Origin: Xenorhabdus eapokensis
GTDB taxonomy: Bacteria > Pseudomonadota > Gammaproteobacteria > Enterobacterales > Enterobacteriaceae
DNA: 24,570 nt
Direction of reading: 5' to 3'
Assembly (NCBI RefSeq): GCF_001908105.1
Contig: NZ_MKGQ01000040.1
Location: forward strand, 1-24,570
Numbering within the stretch: position 1 is the first letter of the stretch; each line of letters starts with the position of its first letter. Both the position numbers and the translations under genes were made by a program. The notes below the pieces were generated by a model. That model was not told the DNA's origin and made no database searches. It worked only from the letters and a program-made list of their open reading frames with translations. This document shows, one piece after another, positions 1 through 8,617 of this stretch.

Positions 1-135
1 AACATTTTCGTGCAATAGCAACAAGATACGATAAGCTTGAACGGAATTACGCCAGTATGTTGGCTCTGGCGTTTATCATTGTCTGGTTGCCCATGTGGGT
101 TGAATGAATTATGACCTTAAAACATCAACAGACCC
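1..135 (+). mobile_element. 3' end of an IS5-family insertion sequence
   Basis: The window opens inside a transposase gene. After its stop at 105-107, the sequence CAACAGACCC at 126-135, followed by TAA, looks like an IS terminal inverted repeat (GGGTCTGTTG when read inward). The left end of the element lies outside the window, so the repeat cannot be matched and the exact boundary is inferred. The placement suggests an IS inserted downstream of the fis operon. Confidence 0.65.
3..107 (+). CDS. IS5-family transposase, C-terminal 34 residues (partial)
   Basis: Frame 3 reads open from the window edge to a TGA at 105-107, giving 34 residues with the motifs FRAIATRYDKLERNYAS and IIVWLPMW. The string R-x-I-A-T-R-Y-D-K-L-x-R-N-Y is the typical C-terminus of DDE transposases of the IS5 family (IS427/IS1031-like subgroup), including the conserved Y-x-x-x-x-R region around the last helix. 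These enzymes cut and paste their own element. Nothing upstream is visible, so whether the gene is intact cannot be judged. Family assignment rests on recall of this signature. Confidence 0.8.
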   Translation, partial: HFRAIATRYDKLERNYASMLALAFIIVWLPMWVE

Positions 136-394
136 TAATAATTTCCACATTTTTCTCATAGTGATTAATTCCGGTTTGAACTTTTTTAATAGATATTTTG
201 TTTGAAAATAACTCATCATAACGTTATCTATTTAAAGAAAGTTAATTTTGATTTCTGGTGGTTATTATATGCATTAATGATTTGAATGTTGAGTTATTAC
301 TGCAAAAAGTTAAGCGTTTATACTGGTTTGCTTATTGAACCAGATAAACCAATCAGTTAAGGTAGCCCCGCCATTGGCAAAATCCAATGATCAA
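136..394. other. AT-rich stretch with no gene recognised
   Basis: Between the presumed IS end and the sfsB-like remnant, all frames are broken by stops. The DNA is very AT-rich, especially 140-300. No RNA gene, convincing promoter or repeat was recognised. It is probably decaying intergenic DNA beside the IS insertion. Confidence 0.5.
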
Positions 395-502
395 GGTTTT
401 GCAGCCTTGGATTCATCTACACTGGCAAATACTCTCAGTCGTCCGTGGCCGAAAGGCGGAATGGATCATCGCTAATTATCTCGAAATACATCGTAATTTT
501 TC
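395..502 (+). pseudogene. sfsB: Degenerate sfsB/nlp (Ner-like) DNA-binding protein fragment
   Basis: In frame 2 the sequence encodes ALDSSTLANTLSRPWPKG. This closely matches the recognition-helix core of E. coli SfsB/Nlp, which I recall as GLSSSTLANALSRPWPKGE. At about position 459 the frame breaks: frame 2 soon hits a stop (TAA at 473-475), while frame 3 continues as EWIIANYLEIH, matching the expected EMIIAKAL. One extra G in the GGCGGAATGG stretch explains the shift. The usual N-terminus (DWHxADI) and the C-terminal WPSRY are not found nearby, so this is a short frameshifted relic. Intact family members are small lambda-repressor-like regulators related to phage Mu Ner. The flanking IS remnant and AT-rich DNA fit a decaying region. 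A 69-aa open frame that overlaps it (387-596) is not a real gene. Confidence 0.72.
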
Positions 503-604
503 ACAAGGTTGGAACGTTTGGTGTACTGACCTCTATAACACATCCAATTCTTATTTTTCTTTAGTACTCATGTTGTTCTGTGAGTTTTTGTGCTGAGGAT
601 TTTT

Positions 605-628
605 CGGTGGGGTAATCGGTGGGGTAAT
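605..628. repeat. 12-bp perfect direct repeat (two copies)
   Basis: CGGTGGGGTAAT occurs back to back at 605-616 and 617-628, just beyond the dusB-fis terminator. No function is recognised. It could be a simple slippage duplication. Confidence 0.6.
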
Positions 629-635
629 TCTAAGT

Positions 636-667
636 AAAAAGGCACTTTCTACATAGTAAAAAGTGCC
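636..667 (-). terminator. Rho-independent terminator of dusB-fis
   Basis: GGCACTTT (641-648) pairs with AAAGTGCC (660-667). Read on the minus strand, the 8-bp stem is followed by TTTTT (complement of 636-640). It sits 28 bp after the fis stop codon, as expected for the end of the operon. Confidence 0.85.
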
Positions 668-695
668 GATTTAACAACATGATCTAAAACTAGGA

Positions 696-992
696 TCAGT
701 TCATGCCGTATTTTTTCAGTTTCTTACGCAGGGTACCACGGTTGATTCCCATCATCAGTGCTGCGCGAGTCTGGTTGCCACGGGTGTATTGCATCACCAT
801 GTCCAACAGTGGCTGTTCTACTTCAGCCAGTACCAGCTCATACAGGTCATTAACGTCTTGACCGTTCAGTTGAGCAAAATAGTTCTTCAGTGCTTGTTTA
901 ACTGAATCACGCAGAGGTTTTTGAGTTACCTGATCTTGTGAATTTACAGTAGCAACGGTTAGTACATCAGAATTTACGCGTTGTTCGAACAT
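696..992 (-). CDS. fis: Fis, nucleoid-associated DNA-bending protein
   Basis: 98 residues, the same length as E. coli Fis, and from memory identical except Ala for Ser at residue 14. Fis is a homodimer that binds and bends DNA. It activates rRNA and tRNA promoters, shapes the nucleoid and assists site-specific inversion and phage excision. The N-terminal arm (about 1-25) is the inversion-stimulating beta-hairpin. The C-terminal helix-turn-helix (about 74-95) holds [20 protein letters not shown]. The gene follows dusB by 7 bp and should be co-transcribed from the dusB promoter. No strong Shine-Dalgarno lies immediately before the ATG; in E. coli, fis translation depends on sequence in the 3' part of dusB, and the same is plausible here. 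Confidence 0.98.
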   Translation of the reverse strand: MFEQRVNSDVLTVATVNSQDQVTQKPLRDSVKQALKNYFAQLNGQDVNDLYELVLAEVEQPLLDMVMQYTRGNQTRAALMMGINRGTLRKKLKKYGMN

Positions 993-999
993 AGTTCTG

Positions 1000-1983
1000 T
1001 CAGCTCTTTTCTTTATTTACGCAAAAATTTTCGAAGTATGCCTTCAACGCCTCCAGCTGTTCGCTGGCATCCTCTATGGCGTTGAATGTGCGCCGAAACT
1101 GGTCATCAGGGGCATGTTCCTTGAGATACCAAGATACATGCTTGCGTGCAATACGAACTCCTTTGCCTTGACCGTAAAAATCATGCAGTTCTCGTACATG
1201 CTCGCTCATGAAGCGCTGCACTTCGCCAAGAGGCATCGGTGGCAGCAATTCTCCTGTTTCCAGATAATGCTGGATTTCCCGAAAGATCCAGGGTCTTCCC
1301 TGAGCAGCGCGGCCTATCATCAGGGCATCAGCCCCAGTGTATTCAAGCACTGCTCTGGCTTTTAGCGGGTCAGTAATGTCGCCATTGGCAATAATTGGAA
1401 TGGCAACAGTCTGCTTAACTGTCCGAATATTGTCGTACTCGGCCTCACCATTAAACAGGCAAGCTCGTGTCCTGCCATGTATCGTAAGAGCCTGAATGCC
1501 ACAACGTTCGGCCAATTGGGCAATTTCTACACAGTTACGTTCTTCCGGTGACCATCCTGTGCGGATCTTCAAAGTGACAGGCACATCAACTGCATTGACT
1601 ACCGCAGAAAGGATTTTTTCAACCAGTTGCGGATAGCGCAGTAATGCAGAGCCTGCCAGCTTACGATTCACCTTCTTAGCTGGGCACCCCATATTGATAT
1701 CGATGATCTGAGCGCCATTGGCGACGTTAATTTTCGCCGCCGCCGCCATTTCATCGGGATCACTACCGGCTATTTGTACAGAACGCACTCCGGGTTCGTC
1801 GCTATGAACCATACGCAGACGCGATTTATCCGTCTTCCAAACCTGGGGATTGGAAGAAAGCATTTCTGAGACTGTCATTCCTGCTCCCATCTGGTAGCAA
1901 AGAGATCGAAACGGGCGATCTGTTATGCCTGCCATAGGGGCTGCAATAAGACAGTTTTTCAACTGGTATTGTCCGATACGCAT
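1000..1983 (-). CDS. dusB: tRNA-dihydrouridine synthase B
   Basis: FMN-dependent reductase that converts U17 of tRNA D-loops to dihydrouridine. With the ATG at 1981-1983 it has 327 residues and begins MRIGQYQL, exactly like E. coli DusB (321 aa). A TTG 21 bp further upstream would add MTTLSSS, but I prefer the conserved ATG start. The N-terminal TIM barrel carries [12 protein letters not shown] (about 15-26). The catalytic Cys is C100 in [14 protein letters not shown], followed by ALTIHGRTR and ANGDI flavin/phosphate-binding strands; the C-terminal helical domain has the ARKHVSWYL motif. It is the first gene of the dusB-fis operon. It carries a slightly longer C-terminal tail (FCVNKEKS) whose codons overlap the region that may drive fis translation. 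Confidence 0.97.
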   Translation of the reverse strand: MRIGQYQLKNCLIAAPMAGITDRPFRSLCYQMGAGMTVSEMLSSNPQVWKTDKSRLRMVHSDEPGVRSVQIAGSDPDEMAAAAKINVANGAQIIDINMGCPAKKVNRKLAGSALLRYPQLVEKILSAVVNAVDVPVTLKIRTGWSPEERNCVEIAQLAERCGIQALTIHGRTRACLFNGEAEYDNIRTVKQTVAIPIIANGDITDPLKARAVLEYTGADALMIGRAAQGRPWIFREIQHYLETGELLPPMPLGEVQRFMSEHVRELHDFYGQGKGVRIARKHVSWYLKEHAPDDQFRRTFNAIEDASEQLEALKAYFENFCVNKEKS

Positions 1984-2015
1984 AGACGAAGAAAGAGTGG
2001 TCAACTGTGACTAAG

Positions 2016-2051
2016 GGCGCGTATATTACGCATTTTTCACAAGATATGAAA
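2016..2051 (-). promoter_or_regulatory. dusB-fis promoter, stringent type
   Basis: On the minus strand TTTCAT (complement of 2046-2051) and TAATAT (complement of 2023-2028) are separated by exactly 17 bp. A GC-rich ACGCGCCC discriminator follows. Transcription would start at about 2016 with a C. The hexamers, GC discriminator and C start match the known E. coli fis promoter, which is shut down by ppGpp/DksA and responds to CTP. The same control is inferred here. Confidence 0.8.
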
Positions 2052-2267
2052 GGCCAAACTTTGAGCGAATCGACATTTATACCGGATTTTTTCCAGTTGA
2101 TTTTTTTAAATTTGGTTTATTACTGTTAAATAACAAATAGTTACATTTTATTACTGAAATTTGTTATTACTGATATTTCTCATCATAAATAGAGCGGATT
2201 ACCACCAATTGACCTCCTGGGAGATCATTTTAGTGGATAATCTCGCTTTTCAATAGGCATCAGGTGA

Positions 2268-3149
2268 TTATTTTTTAATCCCTGTGATGCGACACCATTC
2301 TTCTTGTTCAACTATTGGATCAATAATGAATTCATTGTCATAGGCTTGGGCTACCCCTTCAGCCTGACTGGCCAGAACACCGGATAAGCCCAATAATCCA
2401 CCAGATTTAGGCAGTGAGCCGATGACAGGGGCCAGTTCGCGCAGAGGACCCGCCAGAATATTGGCAATCACGATATCGCATTCGAGGTCTTTAGGTTGAT
2501 CTTTAGATAGATAGAGGGTTAATTGGTCAGATACCCCATTGCGTTCGGCGTTATCCCGGCTGGCTTGAATGGCTTGTGGGTCGATATCAATACCGATGGC
2601 GTGTTTTGCACCTAGTTTCAGGGCGGCGATAGCCAATATGCCTGAGCCACAACCAAAGTCGATGACCGTTTTACCGGTCAGGTCAAGGCCATCCAGCCAT
2701 TGCAGGCAAAGGGAGGTCGTTGGGTGAGTACCTGTCCCGAAGGCCAGACCAGGGTCAAGCATCACATTGACAGCGTCTGGTTCGGGCACTTCGCGCCAGC
2801 TAGGGCAGATCCACAGACGTTTACCGAAGCGCATAGGGTGGAAGTTATCCATCCACTCACGCTCCCAATCTTTATCTTCCAGTTGTTCAATTTTGTGGAT
2901 AAAGCCCTTGCCCAGTTGTGGCAGTTGTTCCAATTGGCTGACAACCGCTTTCATATCCATTTCAGCGTCATACAGGCCGATAACATCGGTATCACCCCAT
3001 AAACGGGTTTCGCCCGGCAGAGGCTCAAAAATAGGCGTATCGTGGCTATCCTGAAAGGTGACTGATACGGCGCCACTTTCCATCAGCTCATCGCCTAACG
3101 CCTCCGCTTGTTGTCCCGTGGTGTTTAATCTTAATTGTATCCAAGGCAT
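2268..3149 (-). CDS. prmA: Ribosomal protein L11 methyltransferase
   Basis: 293 residues, equal in length to E. coli PrmA and collinear with it. It trimethylates several amino groups of ribosomal protein L11 using S-adenosylmethionine. The N-terminal L11-recognition domain (about 1-55) is joined by a linker to the class I methyltransferase domain. Visible motifs are [15 protein letters not shown] (131-145, substrate/SAM loop), [19 protein letters not shown] (162-180, SAM motif I), GIDIDPQAI and the NILAGPL motif IV. The gene lies 41 bp downstream of panF on the same strand, with only a weak GAGA ribosome-binding site before its ATG. Co-transcription with yhdT-panF is likely. No obvious terminator was found in the 260 bp between it and dusB. 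Confidence 0.97.
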   Translation of the reverse strand: MPWIQLRLNTTGQQAEALGDELMESGAVSVTFQDSHDTPIFEPLPGETRLWGDTDVIGLYDAEMDMKAVVSQLEQLPQLGKGFIHKIEQLEDKDWEREWMDNFHPMRFGKRLWICPSWREVPEPDAVNVMLDPGLAFGTGTHPTTSLCLQWLDGLDLTGKTVIDFGCGSGILAIAALKLGAKHAIGIDIDPQAIQASRDNAERNGVSDQLTLYLSKDQPKDLECDIVIANILAGPLRELAPVIGSLPKSGGLLGLSGVLASQAEGVAQAYDNEFIIDPIVEQEEWCRITGIKK

Positions 3150-3190
3150 AAAAAATTCTCGTTTTGTGAATCACGTTATTGTGTGAAATA

Positions 3191-4624
3191 TCATCGTTTA
3201 GAGCAAATCACGCTGAATTTGTTCCCTATCCAAAATGCCAATAAACTCAGCAATAGCGATGGCACGATAGGATGAAAACCAAGAAGCTGGATGTTGAAAG
3301 TTGCCAGCATGGTATAACTTGCCGCACCGGTCAGCATTGAGCCGATCGCTCCTTGGGCATTGGCTTTTTCCCAATATAATCCCAGAACCAGTGGCCAAAG
3401 GAAAACGGCCTGCAATCCCCCAAATGCCAGCAAGTTCAGCCAGATAATCATCTCAGGTGGGCGCCAGGCTGCCAGCAGCAGTAATGCCCCTAGAAATAGA
3501 GTGGAATAACTGGAGATACGTGACAGTTTTTTCTCTTGGCTGATCTGGTGTGGAAACAGGTTTAAATAGAGATCTTTGACGATAGTAGCCGAAGATTGCA
3601 GCAGTTGGGCGTTAATGGTGGACATAATCGCAGCCATGGGTGCAGCCAGAAAAATGCCAGCAGCAACAGGAGGCAGTACCGTGATCATTAAGGTTGGGAT
3701 CACTTGATCGGGGATCGTCAGATCAGGAATGATAGCTCGGCCAAGGGCACCAGCAAGGTGCATGCCGAACATCAGGAAGGCCATCACGATCGTGCCAAGC
3801 ACAATACCACGGTGAACGGCTTTACTGTCTTTATACGAGATACAGCGCACCGCAGTGTGTGGTAGCCCAACGACACCAAAGCAGACCAATACCCAGAAAG
3901 AGGCCATAAATGGACCTGTAAGGATATTATCGGCACCGTAAGGAGAAATCAGGTTTGGGTCAATGGTACGCAGTGTCGTAACCGCGGCTGACAGCCCGCC
4001 GGCTTTATAGATAATGCCTGCCAGTAATAACGCGGTTCCCAGCAGCATAACCAGCCCCTGTAAGGCATCATTGAGGACGCTGGCCCTAAAACCGCCAAAT
4101 GCGGTATAGAGGGCAATGGAAACACCAAAAATCAATAACCCGGTATCGTAAGGGATGCCCGCCGCTGTCTCCAGTAAACGAGCACCGCCAATGAATTGTA
4201 CTGTCATGGCACCAACAAAGGCGACCAGCAGGCTTATACTGGCAAACCAGACCAGAAAGCGGCTCTGATAACGTGCATATAGCATGTCATTGAGGGTGAC
4301 CGCATTGTAACGGCGGGCGAGGATAGCAAATTTTTTCCCCAATACGCTAAGCGAGAGCCATATCGCCGGCAGTTGGATCAGTGATAACAATACCCAACCG
4401 ATACCATACTTATAAGCGGCACCAGGGCCACCAATAAATGAGCTGGCACTGATATAAGTTGCGGTAATGGTCATTGCCAGTACAAAACCCCCCATAGAAC
4501 GGTTGCCGAGAAAATACTCACTGAGGAATTCACCTGTTTGTCGGCGGCGATAAGCATAGATTGAGAGTATGAACACTAATGCCAGATATCCGACAAGAGG
4601 CAGAATGACTTCACTTTGCATCAC
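3191..4624 (-). CDS. panF: Sodium/pantothenate symporter
   Basis: A 477-residue inner-membrane protein of the solute:sodium symporter (SSS) family, close to E. coli PanF (about 483 aa). It imports pantothenate (vitamin B5, the coenzyme A precursor) with Na+. The sequence is hydrophobic throughout, with roughly a dozen or more membrane segments. It has the SSS signature region MTITATYISASSFIGGPGAA near residues 50-70, and conserved GLPHTAVRC and AAIMSTINAQLLQSSA motifs. Its start overlaps the end of yhdT by 14 bp, implying translational coupling, the same arrangement as in E. coli. prmA follows in the same direction. Confidence 0.96.
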   Translation of the reverse strand: MMQSEVILPLVGYLALVFILSIYAYRRRQTGEFLSEYFLGNRSMGGFVLAMTITATYISASSFIGGPGAAYKYGIGWVLLSLIQLPAIWLSLSVLGKKFAILARRYNAVTLNDMLYARYQSRFLVWFASISLLVAFVGAMTVQFIGGARLLETAAGIPYDTGLLIFGVSIALYTAFGGFRASVLNDALQGLVMLLGTALLLAGIIYKAGGLSAAVTTLRTIDPNLISPYGADNILTGPFMASFWVLVCFGVVGLPHTAVRCISYKDSKAVHRGIVLGTIVMAFLMFGMHLAGALGRAIIPDLTIPDQVIPTLMITVLPPVAAGIFLAAPMAAIMSTINAQLLQSSATIVKDLYLNLFPHQISQEKKLSRISSYSTLFLGALLLLAAWRPPEMIIWLNLLAFGGLQAVFLWPLVLGLYWEKANAQGAIGSMLTGAASYTMLATFNIQLLGFHPIVPSLLLSLLAFWIGNKFSVICSKR

Positions 4625-4853
4625 TATCCTCCAGCGGAATATCTTTGAATATAAACTTCACCATCAAGTAGCAGAGGATGATAAATAAGGCAGGTAGCAG
4701 CAGGCAAGCCAGTTCAAACCAGCGAGGCAAGCCAGTTAAGCCGATGGCATCACTGGGTAAATAGGCGCACAGCAGCCAGCCAACAAGATAAGCCAGCGTT
4801 AGGAATATCGCCCAGCGTGCTTCTTTATTGGATTGAACAAATCGTCCGTCCAT
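4611..4853 (-). CDS. yhdT: YhdT, DUF997 small membrane protein
   Basis: An 80-residue protein matching E. coli YhdT in length and sequence (RFVQxxKEARWA at the start, KDIPLEDxDA at the end). Two hydrophobic segments, about 14-34 and 47-70, predict an inner-membrane protein. The open frame extends 44 codons further upstream, but the ATG at 4851-4853 has a good GGAG ribosome-binding site and matches the family start. Function is unknown. The constant coupling with panF, with overlapping ends, suggests an accessory role in pantothenate or other solute transport, which is inference. Confidence 0.93.
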   Translation of the reverse strand: MDGRFVQSNKEARWAIFLTLAYLVGWLLCAYLPSDAIGLTGLPRWFELACLLLPALFIILCYLMVKFIFKDIPLEDSDAK

Positions 4854-4983
4854 TCGTTCTCCGGGTAATTTATATGAAACAAAATATGGGGGAATTGTAC
4901 GGTAATGCGTAGATTTATTCAGGAGAAAATGTGTCGTGGAAATTGGAATAAAATCAAAATACTGTCTCAATTTTCGATAAGAC

Positions 4984-5016
4984 ATAAAAAAATCCCACCG
5001 ATAAAAGATGGGATTT
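4984..5016 (-). terminator. Rho-independent terminator of aroQ-accB-accC
   Basis: AAATCCCA (4990-4997) pairs with TGGGATTT (5009-5016). On the minus strand the hairpin ends in a run of seven T residues. It lies 40 bp beyond the accC stop and separates accC from yhdT. Confidence 0.88.
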
Positions 5017-5056
5017 CATGCAAAGCAACAAACGTTAAATAAGCGTCAGAAAAACC

Positions 5057-6406
5057 TTACTTATCATGTAAGCCTAGTTTCTTCTCCAGATAGTGGATAT
5101 TGGTTCCGCCTTGCTGGAAGTTCTCGTCACTCATGATTGCCAGTTGCAGATCGATATTGGTCTTGATGCCATCAATGATCAACTCAGCCAGTGCGTTCTT
5201 CATACGCGCAATTGCCACTTCACGGGTTTCGCCGTAAGTGATCAGTTTACCGATCATGGAATCATAGTAAGGCGGCACGGTATATCCCGCATAGATATGG
5301 GATTCCCAACGCACGCCAAATCCACCTGGTGAGTGGAAATGGGTGATCTTGCCCGGACTTGGCAGGAAGGTTTTCGGATCTTCTGCATTGATACGGCATT
5401 CGATCGCATGGCCTTTGATTTCGACCTCTTCCTGTTTGATAGACAGTGGTAAACCAGAAGCGATACGTAGCTGTTCCTTAATCAAGTCAATGCCAGTGAT
5501 CATTTCAGTCACTGGATGTTCAACCTGAATACGGGTATTCATCTCAATAAAGTAGAATTCACCGTTTTCGTACAGAAACTCAAATGTACCCGCTCCGCGA
5601 TAGCCGATTTCAATGCAGGCATTGGCACAACGTTCACCGATGCTGCGGCGCAGTTCTGGAGAAATACCTGGTGCTGGCGCTTCTTCCACCACTTTCTGGT
5701 GACGGCGCTGCATGGAGCAGTCACGTTCAGCCAGATAGAGTGCATTGCCCTGACCATCAGCCAAAACCTGAATTTCAACGTGACGTGGGTTTTCAAGGAA
5801 TTTTTCCATGTATACCATGTCGTTGTTGAAAGCTGCCTTGGCTTCTGCACGGGTCATGGCGATGGATTGTTCCAGATCTTTGTCGCTGCGTACAACGCGC
5901 ATACCACGACCGCCGCCGCCGCCCGATGCTTTGATAATCACCGGATAGCCGATGCGATTTGCAATGGTTTTGTTTTTCTCGGCATCGTTACCCAATGGGC
6001 CATCAGAGCCAGGGACGCAAGGGACGCCCGCTTTTTTCATGGCGCTGATAGCGGAAACCTTATCTCCCATCAAACGGATGGTATCCGCTTTCGGGCCAAT
6101 GAAAATAAAGCCAGAACGCTCGACCTGCTCGGCAAAGTCGGCGTTTTCAGACAGGAAGCCATAACCCGGATGGATTGCCTGTGCGCAGGTGATTTCTGCC
6201 GCAGAGATAATGGCAGGAATATTCAGGTAACTTTTTGCTGAGGCGGCTGGACCGATGCAGACGGTTTCATCCGCCAGCAGGACGTGCTTCAGGTCACGGT
6301 CTGCCGCAGAGTGCACAGCCACGGTTTTGATCCCAAGTTCCTTACAGGCTCTCAGGATACGCAGTGCAATTTCACCGCGGTTAGCAATGACAATTTTTTC
6401 AAGCAT
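5057..6406 (-). CDS. accC: Biotin carboxylase subunit of acetyl-CoA carboxylase
   Basis: 449 residues from the ATG at 6404-6406 ([20 protein letters not shown]), the same length and register as E. coli AccC. A 16-codon upstream extension of the frame overlaps accB and is rejected because a GAGG ribosome-binding site precedes the internal ATG. The enzyme uses ATP and bicarbonate to carboxylate biotin on AccB, the first half of malonyl-CoA synthesis. Domains are the biotin-carboxylase N-domain (1-110), the ATP-grasp domain with the glycine loop GGGGRGMR near 163-170, the catalytic segment [14 protein letters not shown] near 287-300, and a C-terminal domain. It starts 13 bp after the accB stop, so the two subunits are co-translated from one operon. 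Confidence 0.98.
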   Translation of the reverse strand: MLEKIVIANRGEIALRILRACKELGIKTVAVHSAADRDLKHVLLADETVCIGPAASAKSYLNIPAIISAAEITCAQAIHPGYGFLSENADFAEQVERSGFIFIGPKADTIRLMGDKVSAISAMKKAGVPCVPGSDGPLGNDAEKNKTIANRIGYPVIIKASGGGGGRGMRVVRSDKDLEQSIAMTRAEAKAAFNNDMVYMEKFLENPRHVEIQVLADGQGNALYLAERDCSMQRRHQKVVEEAPAPGISPELRRSIGERCANACIEIGYRGAGTFEFLYENGEFYFIEMNTRIQVEHPVTEMITGIDLIKEQLRIASGLPLSIKQEEVEIKGHAIECRINAEDPKTFLPSPGKITHFHSPGGFGVRWESHIYAGYTVPPYYDSMIGKLITYGETREVAIARMKNALAELIIDGIKTNIDLQLAIMSDENFQQGGTNIHYLEKKLGLHDK

Positions 6407-6419
6407 GGGGTGCGCCTCG

Positions 6420-6866
6420 TTATTCGATGACGACCAGTGGCTCGTCGAATTCAACAGGTTGACCGTCTTGAGCCAGAATCGCTTTCACTACGCCCGTTTT
6501 GTCAGCTTCGATCTGGTTCATCATTTTCATCGCTTCAACGATGCACAGGGTTTCGCCCTGATTAACATGCTGGCCGACTTCAATGAAAGGTTTCGCATCT
6601 GGGCTGGGTGAACGGTAGAACGTACCCACCATTGGGGAGCGAACTGTATGACCGCTAATTTCAGCAGGTTTATCCGCGGCGACTGGCGCAGCGGCCTGCA
6701 CTGGCTGCTGAACAGGCGCAGAAATATATTGCTGGGTCATAGGCATTGCCGTAGCTGTTGTTGTCCGGCTGATGCGTACTGATTCTTCACCTTCAGAAAT
6801 TTCCAGTTCAGAAATGCCAGATTCTTCAACCAGCTCGATCAATTTTTTTATCTTACGAATATCCAT
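6420..6866 (-). CDS. accB: Biotin carboxyl carrier protein of acetyl-CoA carboxylase
   Basis: 148 residues, slightly shorter than E. coli AccB (156) because the flexible Ala/Pro-rich linker (about 35-68) is shorter. The N-terminal helix ([18 protein letters not shown]) mediates assembly with AccC. The C-terminal biotinyl domain (about 72-148) carries EAMKM at 111-115, with Lys114 the biotin site; the protruding thumb typical of bacterial BCCP is present ([14 protein letters not shown]). BirA would attach biotin. It lies between aroQ (27 bp upstream) and accC. In E. coli, AccB represses its own operon; whether this holds here cannot be seen. Confidence 0.98.
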   Translation of the reverse strand: MDIRKIKKLIELVEESGISELEISEGEESVRISRTTTATAMPMTQQYISAPVQQPVQAAAPVAADKPAEISGHTVRSPMVGTFYRSPSPDAKPFIEVGQHVNQGETLCIVEAMKMMNQIEADKTGVVKAILAQDGQPVEFDEPLVVIE

Positions 6867-6893
6867 GAGTGTGGTTCCGTACTTTTAAGTCAA

Positions 6894-7346
6894 TTAGTTG
6901 GATGTTGACAAGCGGTTGACCGCTGCCTGTAATGCGAAACTATAACCATCCGCTCCCAATCCGCAGATGACGCCTACTGCAATATCGGAAAGATATGAGT
7001 GGTGACGGAATGGCTCGCGGGCATGCACGTTGGAAAGGTGGATCTCAATAAATGGGATATCTACCGCCAGAAGTGCGTCGCGCAATGCCACGCTGGTATG
7101 CGTGTATGCCGCAGGGTTGATTAAAATAAAATCCGTATTGCCCCGCGCAGAATGAATTCTCTCAATCAGTTCAGATTCTGCGTTGGATTGCAGATGGGAT
7201 AATTCAGCCCCTGATTGCTGAGCTTCTTTTGACAGTCTGTTAACGATGTTATCAAGCGTTAACTTGCCGTAGGTCTCTGGCTCTCGGGTTCCCAACAAGT
7301 TCAGGTTAGGACCATTCAAGAGTAAAATGCGAAACTTGTCTGCCAT
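6894..7346 (-). CDS. aroQ: Type II 3-dehydroquinate dehydratase
   Basis: 150 residues, the usual size of dodecameric type II dehydroquinases. It removes water from 3-dehydroquinate in the shikimate pathway (step 3), leading to aromatic amino acids and folate. Key motifs visible are [19 protein letters not shown] with catalytic Tyr26, NPAAYTH (77-83) and EIHLSN with His103. E. coli uses the unrelated type I AroD instead, so this is a lineage marker. A GGAGA ribosome-binding site lies about 11 bp before the ATG. The gene leads accB-accC with short spacing, so it is the probable first gene of the operon. Confidence 0.96.
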   Translation of the reverse strand: MADKFRILLLNGPNLNLLGTREPETYGKLTLDNIVNRLSKEAQQSGAELSHLQSNAESELIERIHSARGNTDFILINPAAYTHTSVALRDALLAVDIPFIEIHLSNVHAREPFRHHSYLSDIAVGVICGLGADGYSFALQAAVNRLSTSN

Positions 7347-7445
7347 TGTGCGGGTATCTCCGGCAATCTGTCAACAATCGACCAAGATAACTCGATGTTA
7401 ACGGTTTGTCATCTCTTTCTGATAGCTAGAATTGTAAATTTGACG

Positions 7446-7486
7446 ATAAAGCCCGACATTATAAACATATCGTGGCATTTAGCAGC
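7446..7486 (-). promoter_or_regulatory. Candidate promoter for aroQ-accBC
   Basis: On the minus strand a perfect TATAAT (complement of 7458-7463) lies about 110 bp upstream of aroQ. The position for a -35 box at 17 bp spacing (GCTGCT) fits poorly. It is offered only because it is the single consensus -10 in the 155-bp gap. Confidence 0.35.
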
Positions 7487-7501
7487 TAAATACTGGTCTT
7501 A

Positions 7502-8476
7502 TCAGCGCACTTTCACGACTGTTCTGCCCGTAATTTGATTGTTTATCAACTTATTGGCGTATTCGGACACCTGTTCTAAGGTAATTTCATTAGCGGTTTG
7601 TTGATAAAAGGAATCTGGCAGTAGCGCTTGCAAACGCTGCCAAATGGCTGGGCGTTTCAACGCGGGAACAGTGACAGATTCCACACCCTGCAAACGAACA
7701 TTACGCAGAATAAACGGCATTACGCTCGTGGGTAGCTGACTATCACTTGCCATACCACAGGCGGCTACTGTACCGTTGTAACGCACTTGTGCCAGCAAGG
7801 TAGCCAATACGGTGCCACCAACGGTATCTATCACACCGGCCCAACGCTGTTTTTCTAATGGACGTGATGGCTGGTTGAAGTCATTGGCGGGCAAAACCGT
7901 TTTTGCTCCCAGTGAGAGCAGGTAATCTTGACTATCGAGTTTACTGCTAATCGCAGTGACGGAATAGCCCAGTTGTGACAGCAAGGTTATTGCCGTACTG
8001 CCAACACCACCACTGGCGCCCGTCACGGCAATTTCTCCGCTGTCAGGGGTGATGCCCCCTTGTTCCAACGCCATAACACATAACATGGCAGTAAAACCCG
8101 CCGTGCCGATGATCATCGCTTGTCGGGTATTTAATGCGTGCGGCAGGGGGGTCAGCCACTCACCAGAGACTCTCGCTTGTTCTGCCAGCCCACCCCAGTG
8201 CGTTTCCCCCACGCCCCAGCCAGTCAGCAAAACATGCTGCCCGACGTGAAAACGGGGATCTTCGGAATGATGAACAACACCAGAAAAATCGATCCCTGGC
8301 ACCATCGGAAATTGGCGGATAATCTTCCCTTTGCCGGTGATGGCAAGGGCATCTTTGTAATTGAGTGTTGACCAATGGATATCAACGACCACATTACCCG
8401 CTGGCAATTGAGATGCATCAATATGTTGAATAGATGCTGATAATGTTTCGTGTTGTTCCAGTAATAAAGCTTTCAT
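7502..8476 (-). CDS. acuI: Acrylyl-CoA reductase (NADPH), YhdH/AcuI type
   Basis: 324 residues from the ATG at 8474-8476. An ATG two codons earlier is too close to the AGAGG ribosome-binding site. The protein belongs to the zinc-free medium-chain dehydrogenase/reductase family. AcuI enzymes reduce toxic acryloyl-CoA to propionyl-CoA with NADPH. The N-terminal GroES-like domain has LNYKDALAITGKG (38-50) and PGIDFSG (60-66). The Rossmann domain has VTGASGGVGS (151-160). The C-terminus NNQITGRTVVKVR matches E. coli YhdH. It is oriented away from the mreB operon as in E. coli, 155 bp upstream of aroQ. The physiological substrate in this organism is unproven. Confidence 0.95.
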   Translation of the reverse strand: MKALLLEQHETLSASIQHIDASQLPAGNVVVDIHWSTLNYKDALAITGKGKIIRQFPMVPGIDFSGVVHHSEDPRFHVGQHVLLTGWGVGETHWGGLAEQARVSGEWLTPLPHALNTRQAMIIGTAGFTAMLCVMALEQGGITPDSGEIAVTGASGGVGSTAITLLSQLGYSVTAISSKLDSQDYLLSLGAKTVLPANDFNQPSRPLEKQRWAGVIDTVGGTVLATLLAQVRYNGTVAACGMASDSQLPTSVMPFILRNVRLQGVESVTVPALKRPAIWQRLQALLPDSFYQQTANEITLEQVSEYANKLINNQITGRTVVKVR

Positions 8477-8543
8477 GATCATCCTCTCTTGATAGATATC
8501 TATCTGACATTATTACCTGTTTAGCGCTACCACGGTTCTGGTA

Positions 8544-8617
8544 TTACCACAATTTGGCATCACTGCAATTTTGCGTTACTACAATTTTGCGTTACTACAA
8601 TTTTGCGTTACTACAAT
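8544..8617. repeat. 16-bp tandem repeat, about 4.6 copies
   Basis: The unit TTACTACAATTTTGCG is perfect at 8576-8591 and 8592-8607. Diverged copies sit at 8544-8559 and 8560-8575 and a partial one at 8608-8617. There are no spacers, so this is a minisatellite and not a CRISPR array. It lies about 70 bp upstream of acuI on the divergent side. Confidence 0.9.

Noticed and set aside
387..596. 69-aa open frame on the plus strand as an intact gene
   Set aside because: Only residues near its middle match the shifted half of an SfsB-like relic; its ends match nothing, and it lacks a ribosome-binding site.
1984..2004. TTG start for DusB adding seven residues
   Set aside because: The conserved family start MRIGQYQL is downstream; the extension has no ribosome-binding site.
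2163..2267. Terminator after prmA
   Set aside because: Only a weak imperfect pairing around GAGAT/ATCTC was found with no T tract.
4854..4985. Longer YhdT start (124 aa)
   Set aside because: The extra 44 codons do not match the family, and the internal ATG has a good GGAG site.
5516..6241. 241-aa open frame on the plus strand
   Set aside because: It lies wholly opposite accC, whose protein is strongly conserved; composition reflects the complementary strand and no family is recognised.
6407..6454. Longer AccC start (465 aa)
   Set aside because: It would overlap the end of accB; the conserved start [11 protein letters not shown] is at 6406 with a GAGG site.
8544..8617. CRISPR array
   Set aside because: Units are 16 bp and directly adjacent with no spacers.
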